From Datisca glomerata (lineage: Eukaryota > Streptophyta > Magnoliopsida > Cucurbitales > Datiscaceae), in NCBI GenBank assembly GCA_003255025.1, contig QANY01009110.1, positions 558,001 through 622,000 on the forward strand: a DNA stretch of 64,000 nucleotides, written 5' to 3'. Under the pieces are notes generated by a model. That model made no database searches, was not told the DNA's origin, and saw only the letters and a list, made by a program, of their open reading frames with translations. The position numbers were made by a program, and so were the translations under genes. The first letter of the stretch is position 1, and each line of letters opens with the position of its first letter. Shown here piece by piece: positions 56,590-64,000 of the stretch.

Positions 56590-58260
56590 GACTGATTGTA
56601 CGTAATGCCTCTTAGGATATCGCCACCTGCTCTATGAATTATTTTTGTTAAAATATTTCAACTAAATAAATAAATATAACTAAAACAGGTCTTTCAAATC
56701 AAATAATTATATCAGAGATTTTTAACTTCAAGATTAGAAATTTAAAGCTCATTTTGTATCCCTCTCCCATTTGATAAAAAAATTATACAAGCGGCTTAAT
56801 CATTTGATTATTGGATTTTTACACAAAAATAATTTCACGCAATCTCTCCAATATTTTTTGAATCTTATATGCATATATAATATTAGGTATACACATTTCA
56901 AAATATATCAAGTGTCATACTCTACATCACACCAAGGATCATTTCATATTTAAATTCTTAACAATATTTTGATAATAAAAATGTTTATTAAATTTAATGC
57001 ATTAATGTATTTTATAGAACAAATAAACACTATGACCATTTAATTTGTTAAAAAGTGAATTATGTTAGTATTTAATCAATATAATATATCCACTTACTTT
57101 GGCAAAATTTTATTTTACTTAACTTGCAAATTTTGAAAAAAAAAAGACGTTTCAAGATAAAATATAATAGAAACTAACGAAAAGTTTTAAACTAACCATT
57201 AGAAATTTGAAATTATAACAATGAAAATTTACACCTAAAATTTAAAAGGATGTTTTAAAATCATATATAATGAAAACTAATGAAACGTTTCTAAAGTAAC
57301 CAATAGAAATTAGAAATTAAACCAATGTAATTTCATAGCTAAAATTTATGAATTTACATATAATCAATTAAAATCAACATCAAAATCTGTTAATTGTCAT
57401 TGTCATTAAATAGAATTACCACTTCAAATTCTAGCAATTCAATGCTTCATATTTTAACTCTTATATTTTAACTCTTATTTCTTATGTGTTAATTAATAGA
57501 TGAAAATAAATAGTTTGAAATAGAGCGATCAATGAAGAGCATATGTTGCTATTAAAATTGGTTTAATGAATGGTCTAAACTCTCCCAAATTAGTATAAAT
57601 GCTCTAATATGCTTTCATGGATAATTTTTATCCTCTCTTTTTTTTCATTCAAGGGTCATCCTCTAATTCATAATATTTTTAAATTATTTTTATTCTATTT
57701 GATTTCTTACTTTATTAATGTAGTTTTTTTTTGCGTTCCTATTTTTTTAACGTTTACATATTATATGCATGCGTAAATCTTATGTATTATCTATTAGTTA
57801 TATAAATTATTTTTTTTCAAATTAACATTGTTGTCGAAAACTTAAAATTATTTTTAGATATTATAGATGACGTTTTTTAGATATAATTTTTCCACTAGCT
57901 TGAAAAAAGTAGAGAGGAAGATCTATTTAATTTTATCATTTCTTTGGTTAATGTATTTATTATTTTCAATAAAACATTTTATTTATCTTATAGATATAAT
58001 AAAAAATGTGTGAAACATGAAATTTATTATATTAATATTCAATCAAGACATATAATTGATATATTTTATTTCCTTATAATTCGTACAATGTACAGAAAAA
58101 ATTATAGGTCATATTTACCTTCTAAAAAAGGTAGACTTTTTCAACTTTTTTTTTGGTCTTTTTTCACTTGATATTTCACATTGTTTATATTTTTATTCTC
58201 TTGAAGTTGATTTCACAAATACAATTATCAAAGAAATTTCTTCGATAAATTAAATAGTCA
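56590..58260. other. AT-rich intergenic, possible Helitron interior
   Basis: No gene seen. Two similar blocks of about 120 bases around 57140-57260 and 57260-57350 (TATAATGAAAACTAATGAAACG and CAATAGAAATTAGAAATTAAA-like segments) suggest a tandem duplication. This region may belong to the Helitron whose 3' end lies at 58298, but no 5' TC terminus could be fixed. Confidence 0.35.
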
Positions 58261-58267
58261 TGTAGAT

Positions 58268-58298
58268 AAATACGTGCGTAGCACGGGCAAGTAACTAG
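58268..58298 (+). mobile_element. Helitron-like 3' terminus
   Basis: CGTGC-GTA-GCACG hairpin at 58273-58285, then GGCAAGTAACTAG ending at 58298, followed by T. A short GC hairpin about ten bases before a terminal CTRR with T as the next base is the signature of Helitron 3' ends, and GTGCGTAGCACGGGC is a common plant variant. Confidence 0.65.
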
Positions 58299-58982
58299 TT
58301 CTAACTATACATTGGAATATAACATTATCATTTCTCAAAATCCTTCCAAACATCTATCATTTCTCTCAATTAATATGCAACATAAAAATAAATTTTGTTT
58401 CCTAAATCATTATTTTTTTAAATTCACAAGGGATCCCTCTAATATCAAAAGTCTTATGTGTCACGTGACTCACATTATAATATAATGTCACACTATAATA
58501 AAAATATAAAGGCTAAGGCCATAACTCATAAGACACGTGTAAATAAAAATATATATACTCACTCTAACCTTACAATAGGCCGAAAAGTAAGGGTGTTACA
58601 AAAGTAATGTTATTTTGAAGTACAAAAAATTTGTAGTAAGAAGCACTTCCAAACACATCATAAGTAATTAACTCTTCATAGTTAGAACAATCAAAAGCCA
58701 TAATTAGTTCAACAAGCTTTCCATAATGAATATTAGTAAAACAATAATCTTCCATAATTTAATATTAATTTTGATCTATGGTGAATTTGTCGGATTGATA
58801 ATTGGTTAACATTATCATGACCAGTTAATTATTGCTAGTTAAACAATCGCCCAATTACGCAAAAGAGTTTTCGATTAATCTAAAAGCCATGGGAAAAAAT
58901 GGCACTCACAATTTTTTATCTTCTTTCCAAATTTTATTGGTTAAATGAACAAATATTCTCCACTAATAGGAGTTGTATATAG

Positions 58983-59750
58983 ATGGTAAAAGTTGAAACA
59001 ATAATCCCTTTATCATTGAAAAGGATGATTAATTTGAAATTCATTTGCTCTCTATATGTACTAACCATTATTCTTGTTTTTCCAGTAGCTTCCGAATTTA
59101 GCGATAATGTCATTTATTCTTGTTTGAGCTCTACATATTACAAAGTCAATGATTCTTTTGCGAAAAACTTGCATAAACTCATAAGTCATCTCTCTAGGCA
59201 TACCTATCAGCAAGGTTTCAGTATTGGTTCATACGGAGAAGGTGAAGACTTTACATATGGACATGCTCTTTGTGTTACTGGTGTTTCGCCAGAAGTATGC
59301 AAAGACTGCGTGATAGAGGCAAGTCGTTTTATACAAACAGTTTGTCCATTTTCGAATAATGCAATCATAGGAACCCTAAATTGTATGCTGAAATACTCTG
59401 ATAATGATTTATATGGCAAAATTGACATTAGAAGCCCGTTAATAATGTACATAAAACGGTTGGCGGCTGACCCAAGTTTATTTTACCACAAGGTGACCAA
59501 TCTGATGCACAAGCTAGTCAAGGAAGCATCAAAAAACAAAAAAATGTGCGCAGTTGGGAACTCTGAAGTTGATGAAAGGATACAAATTCTCGGATTAGTT
59601 CAGTGCACCTTAGACCTTATGTATGATGATTGTGAGAAGTGTCTAAATGAGTTGATTAAAATACTTCCAAAACCGGATATAGTGAATACAGGAGCACATG
59701 TCATCAGTGGAAGTTGTGTTTTAATCTATGTGGAAAAAGTCAAATCTTGA
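58983..59750 (+). CDS. Cysteine-rich repeat secretory protein (two DUF26/Gnk2 domains)
   Basis: 255 residues from the first ATG, or 241 from the Met at 59025, which sits directly before the hydrophobic signal peptide (LKFICSLYVLTIILVFPVAS) and may be the true start. Two DUF26 domains each carry the C-X8-C-X2-C signature: CVTGVSPEVCKDC and CTLDLMYDDCEKC, with further Cys at the domain starts and ends. There is no transmembrane helix or kinase domain after them, so it is a secreted CRRSP rather than a CRK receptor kinase. Members are extracellular mannose-binding or plasmodesmal proteins. TTGTATATAG just before the first ATG could be a TATA box, which would favour the downstream start. Intronless. 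Confidence 0.88.
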   Translation: MVKVETIIPLSLKRMINLKFICSLYVLTIILVFPVASEFSDNVIYSCLSSTYYKVNDSFAKNLHKLISHLSRHTYQQGFSIGSYGEGEDFTYGHALCVTGVSPEVCKDCVIEASRFIQTVCPFSNNAIIGTLNCMLKYSDNDLYGKIDIRSPLIMYIKRLAADPSLFYHKVTNLMHKLVKEASKNKKMCAVGNSEVDERIQILGLVQCTLDLMYDDCEKCLNELIKILPKPDIVNTGAHVISGSCVLIYVEKVKS

Positions 59751-60249
59751 ACCTATTAATAATAGCCATATCTAAAAGAAAAATACTTTGCTCCTTATAT
59801 GATGTAGACTGATTAGCTCGTGACATATACTACAATTACTTTAATTTACATTTAGATAAGAATCCATCGATTCCACGGAATAATAAATATGATTATTCAT
59901 AAAAAGTATAAATCTTACTCATCATCTACTATTCATACATTACATGGTATAAGTTGATTAGTCAATCTCAGTGGTCTAGGGTCTACAATCCAACTTCGTT
60001 TTTTTTTGCCATCCTTGTATAATGGCTTGAATAGAATGATCAAGTGTAGGGTGTTTCTTCTACCCGCAACTTTGTTTGGATAAGATAAAGAGTAATTTTT
60101 CAACAATTAAGTTATAGGCTAAGTTTTTATTGACTAAATAATATGTCAATCATCGACAAATGATATTTTATCACTCATTAAAATAAATTTTCAAAGAACT
60201 TATGATGGTTAACTAAAACTTGACCTATAACTTGGTCATTGTAGAATAT

Positions 60250-61961
60250 CTATAAAAAAATATGTAAAATATACCCCCTACAGTTTGATCAAAATAAAAA
60301 TTATACCCTTAAAACTTCTTTTCCTATATTTATACCCTATGTAGTTTGAGAAACTTCAAGATATACTATTTTGTGATTATTTTCGTCAAAATTGATGAAA
60401 ATTTAACTCCTTTTTGGACCATTCTTCTTCCTGCCAAAAGAGATAGACCTCCATTATTTTTCTACATTTACCATATTTTCCTTCATTTTTAGACATTATT
60501 TTTCTATACTAAATGAAACGAACGTGTGTTACACATGATAAGTCTAGTTTCGTTGTTAAATTGCCTGCTACATATAAAAACTTAAGCATATTCATTTTTT
60601 TCTACACTACAAAATAAGAGAAAATGTACCAAGTTTTTTACATTTTAAAGAAATGATATATGATAATTTTTCAGAAAATATATTAATGCCTATCTTTAAA
60701 TTCATTTATGATTTTCATGTTACTAATAACATAAATTTACATAGTATAAAGTCTACAATTACTAATGAACAAATTATCAACTAAAAATAAATATTCCTTG
60801 TATATAAAAAAGATCATAAAATTAATATTCATGAGCATTCATGTTGCTAATTACACAACATTACACAAATATTTAATTTGTGTAGAAAATATATGTAAAA
60901 TACCTAATTTGTATAGTATTTTAAGGGGGCTTAAAGAATAAAAATGAAAATCAAAGTTCCTCCCCTTTATGTCAAAGATCATAAAATTAATCCTCACGAA
61001 CATTCACATTCCTAATTACACAACATTACACAAATATTTAATTTGTATATTATTTACAATATTTATTATGTAGAAAAAATATGTGAAATGCCTAATTTGT
61101 ATAGTATTCTAAGAGGGCTTAAAGGGTAAAAAGGAAAATCAAAAGTTTCTCTCATTTAAACCCATTTTAATATATAGATAGATAGATATAGATATAGACA
61201 TCCATGTTTTAACTTCATTCTTCTCTTCACCACTAGACAATTCTTTCTCAGGGCTCCCAGCAATCCCAACAGCCCATATATTTTCCAAGCAGTCATTGTG
61301 CAGCTCCACATATTTTTAAAGGTAGTGGTTGATAAAAAAGATTTCTTCTCATCCTCGAGGTCTGATGGTGAACCCACCACATCGGGACAATAAAAAACAT
61401 ATAAATTGAAGAGAATCACAAAAAATTGAAGACAAAAACTCAAAATAATAGCAAAAAACTCAAACCCACCGTGTTGGGACAACATAACATACCACATTAC
61501 GGAAGACAATGTGAAAATCAAAAAATCAAGAGGAAAAAAATAAGAACTTGACATACTCGAAGAGAATCATCAACAAATTATGAGAAATTTGAACTTTTGA
61601 TCCTCCTACGTCAAACGTTGAGTTTTCATCATTTCTCCCTATTTGCTTCTCTCACGAATTAACCCTCTCTCTTAACTGTAAAAGAGACAAACAACAATAG
61701 TAAAAAGTGAAAAGTAAAATAAAAGTCAAAAGAAAATATAAAAGTTAAATTTAACTATCTGACAGTGTAACTTACGTTAATAGAAGTCACCCACGTGCTA
61801 CTCATGTACGTTTTAGTGTCATCTTTCATGTAAAATCATCACGGATGGGTATGTTTTGAAGTTTTTCAAACTACAGAAGTATAAAAATATAAGAAAAAAA
61901 GTTTAGAGGTATAGTTTGCATTTTAGTCAAATTGTAGGGGTATATTCTATATTTTTTAGCC
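60250..61961. mobile_element. Long-TIR element, 1.7 kb
   Basis: The left end (60250-60370, AATATACCCCCTACAGTTTG, then ATTATACCC and GTAGTTTGAGAAACTTCAAG) and the reverse complement of the right end (61961-61850, AATATACCCCTACAATTTG, then GTAGTTTGAAAAACTTCAAA) match over about 110 bases with indels. A minus-strand frame of 132 codons at 61554-61156 encodes a hydrophobic, unrecognised peptide I do not regard as a gene. Segments at 60760-60960 and 60970-61140 are two copies of a block with TTACACAAATATTTAATTTGT. No transposase. Confidence 0.65.
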
Positions 61962-62639
61962 AAAAAATATTGTGTAGCAAATTATGCTCAATATTGCTAT
62001 GAGTTGACGATGTATATGGTCAGTGGTCATAGATTAGACGTGATAAATGAATATGTAAGAAGAGAGGCGGCTCAAATGACCTTAAGGCCTAATAGGACTG
62101 AGGCATTCTATATAAAGTTAATAAATTTAAATTATATTTCTTTTATTTAGATTCTTTTTTATCAAAGTTTTAATTCTGAACCAATTTTACCAAGAACCAA
62201 AGAACATTCAACTTTCAATGAAGAACAATTACACACCTATATATAGGACAAATAACTGCCTAATTATTTGACAATTAGTACAATAATTGCAGAAAAAAAA
62301 ATATAAAGATTCTTTGATAATTGCTATCTTGGACTTATGTCTTTATTATTGCTTCATTTTGGAGAAGTTGTTGTTGTCATTCCTTGATAATTGTTGTCTT
62401 AGACTTTTGTGTCTTGATTATTTTAAAAGTCATCATGACTATTGCATTATGCTGGAGAGTCATCATGGTATATCTTAATTTTTGAATTCTTGATTATTTC
62501 AACATTGGCATTTTGCCAAGGACAAATTCTTCTATTCATTCACTGATTGATCTGAATTTATTCATCATCATTGAGATTGATATTATCAAATGAGTCTTGT
62601 GAATCTTAAGAAGGATCATAAGTCCATTTAGGTAAAATT

Positions 62640-63700
62640 CAACCCTTTTGTGATTTTTGATTTACCCTTTGAAATAGGTTTGGATTCAAGTTTGGATTCA
62701 GGTTTAGATTTTTTGGATGAATTTGAACTAGATAGTATAATTTGTGGATTTAGGTTAGTGGACTCATTAATTTTAGTGGAGCTTTGGCAAGGGTATTTAT
62801 CAATTTTATATTAAGATGGATGTTTACAAATTCGTGGTTGATGTAAGCAATTATTTTTTAGGTATTGAATTTATCCCATCATTTAAAATAATATTGCCTG
62901 GTGAGAATTCCATCTTCAATTTAGTATTGTCACTTTAGGATCCAAGATAATTTATATTTATTTGAAAAACAAAGTATTTGGGGAAATGATGTCTCAATTG
63001 ATGAGGGCTTGTAAACCTTTAAAAATAAATTAAAATATTATTGTAAATCAATTGAAACAATTTCTAAGACATGACCATGAATGGAGCACCATCTTAAGAA
63101 CCAATTTGAAAAACTAGTTTTGAAATTTTTATCAAAATTTAAAAACCACGAGTGAGAAAAATCATTATTTTGATGCAAGAAAATCATGTGCCATGCATCA
63201 ATATGGTCAGAATAATTGTATTATTTTTTATTTGAAAGTATTTTGAAAGCTGAAGGATGGACTTTCCAATCCTCCATGATTATGATTCTAAGAATATAGA
63301 ATGAATGATAGAGGATCTTTCCTTCAGAACTTTTGATTGGGCTAATATTTATGGTTTTTATTTTTAAGATAATGTCTCTGTAGAAACTGGGAAGGAGGTC
63401 TTTTTTTAGTGTTGGGTTTTTATTTTTGTCATTGTGTCCAGGGAAATAATGGAATTCAATAATGAAATAAGCTTTGACAATTTGGACAAGATCCTTCAAA
63501 TGTGCAAATGGAGGCTTAATATGAAGGGGATTTTTACTGGGTATTTTTTGAAAATTAGAGGATGATTTTCTGTAATTTGTAATTGTTTGGTCAAGTGATT
63601 AGGCATCAAATGGTTGAGTAATTGAGAATGTGTCAAATTGATTGACCAGGGCTGATTAGTAATTGGGCTTGATGAACCCAAGTATTGTTAATTGGGTTTG
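62640..63700 (-). pseudogene. Degraded relative of the caulimovirid second ORF
   Basis: Minus-strand frames, broken by stops, show an Asn/Lys-rich opening (63700-63520), an open piece at 63499-63221, then a Trp-rich stretch at about 63215-62880 with DIHAW-like (HIDAWH), FSHSWFLNF and YYFKWWDKFN, and a Ser/Lys-rich tail near 62760-62680 (KPESKLESKPISKGKSK). The order HSWF..F, Trp-rich core, KWWDKF matches the second ORF at 28531-27393. A frame just upstream (63962-63717) is unassigned. No reverse transcriptase is visible in the remaining window. Confidence 0.5.
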
Positions 63701-63716
63701 GTTAGGAGTAGAAGAC

Positions 63717-63962
63717 TCATTTAATTTGAGCCTTGAGGGTCATTTGTTGAGTCAAAGACACTTCTATATTTGAACCATTCATCAATCTTACATGATTTCT
63801 GAAAGAGACACTGATTCTTTTAGTTAAGGACTCCACTGCATACCCATGACTTTTTTGAAATCTGTCAAGCATGACGAAAAAAGTTCCTTTCAGTATAAAA
63901 AATTCTTTGACAGTTTTGTCTGAAAATTCAATTTTAGAAGTTGTTTGTCCCAAAAGGTTCAT
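63717..63962 (-). other. Unassigned open frame upstream of the caulimovirid-like remnant
   Basis: An 81-codon frame (starting MNLLGQTTSKIEF) on the same strand as the remnant at 62640-63700. I recognise no family. It runs close to the window edge and may be the end of a longer broken polyprotein. Confidence 0.25.
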
Positions 63963-64000
63963 AATTAAAATTTTTATGTGATCATAACATATTTCATCGT

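Noticed and set aside
61156..61554. 132-codon hydrophobic minus-strand protein
   Set aside because: Inside a TIR element, with low-complexity surroundings and no recognised domain; not convincing as a gene.

Overview
This is a nuclear window from a flowering plant, almost certainly a eudicot. The evidence is spliced plant genes (chloroplast thioredoxin f, plastid biotin carboxyl carrier protein), an intronless berberine-bridge-enzyme-like gene, a DUF26 secretory protein, and a dense nest of plant transposons with an old endogenous caulimovirid. I cannot name the species. Gene-bearing stretches are 0.4-2.2 kb (BBE-like), 34.4-37.4 kb (TRX f), 45-50.1 kb (KRI1), 53.3-56.5 kb (BCCP) and 59.0-59.8 kb (CRRSP). 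Most of the rest is repeat.

From 2.5 to 32.2 kb lies one nested transposon complex. It opens with a near-adjacent direct duplication (2503-6106 and 6127-8626). Next comes a degenerate Tat/Ogre-like Ty3/Gypsy element (8642-14122) whose first LTR carries a plastid 23S rRNA fragment, while its second LTR has an N gap inside a poly-C run at the equivalent place. Then come pieces of a Mutator-like element (MULE) with a DUF1985-Ulp1 gene and a transposase remnant. An Athila-like LTR retrotransposon is inserted in the DUF1985-Ulp1 gene. Its two LTRs now lie in opposite orientations, and the flanking TGGAG is also in opposite orientations. This is best explained by an inversion of about 14 kb with one breakpoint inside the retrotransposon. 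On the minus strand, fused to the Athila protease remnant, sits a circularly permuted and heavily mutated caulimovirid copy of about 6.6 kb. It reads CCHC, protease, RT, RNase H, ORF2, intergenic region with tRNA-Met primer site and TATA box, movement protein, coat protein.

The most unusual theme is three unrelated families of short perfect palindromes, each clustered inside TIR-like elements: CATCGTGTAG/CTACACGATG (4.7-31.4 kb, including introns of the DUF1985-Ulp1 gene), ACTACTTGAA/TTCAAGTAGT (a 2 kb array at 38.6-40.6 kb) and GCTAGACC/GGTCTAGC (43.6-44.2 kb). Three different transposon families have apparently acquired the same architecture with different sequence.

The distal half is a chain of TIR elements (37.9-44.8 kb, including a hAT with an 8-bp TSD), then KRI1 with a likely long 5'-UTR intron that holds a LINE fragment and a decayed copy of part of the neighbouring BCCP gene. 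A second hAT with a perfect 8-bp TSD, the seven-exon BCCP gene, a Helitron-like 3' end, the CRRSP gene, another long-TIR element and a second, degraded caulimovirid-like ORF2 relative follow. The cellular genes do not form a pathway. TRX f and BCCP both act in the chloroplast (redox regulation and fatty-acid synthesis), but I see nothing that links them beyond proximity.
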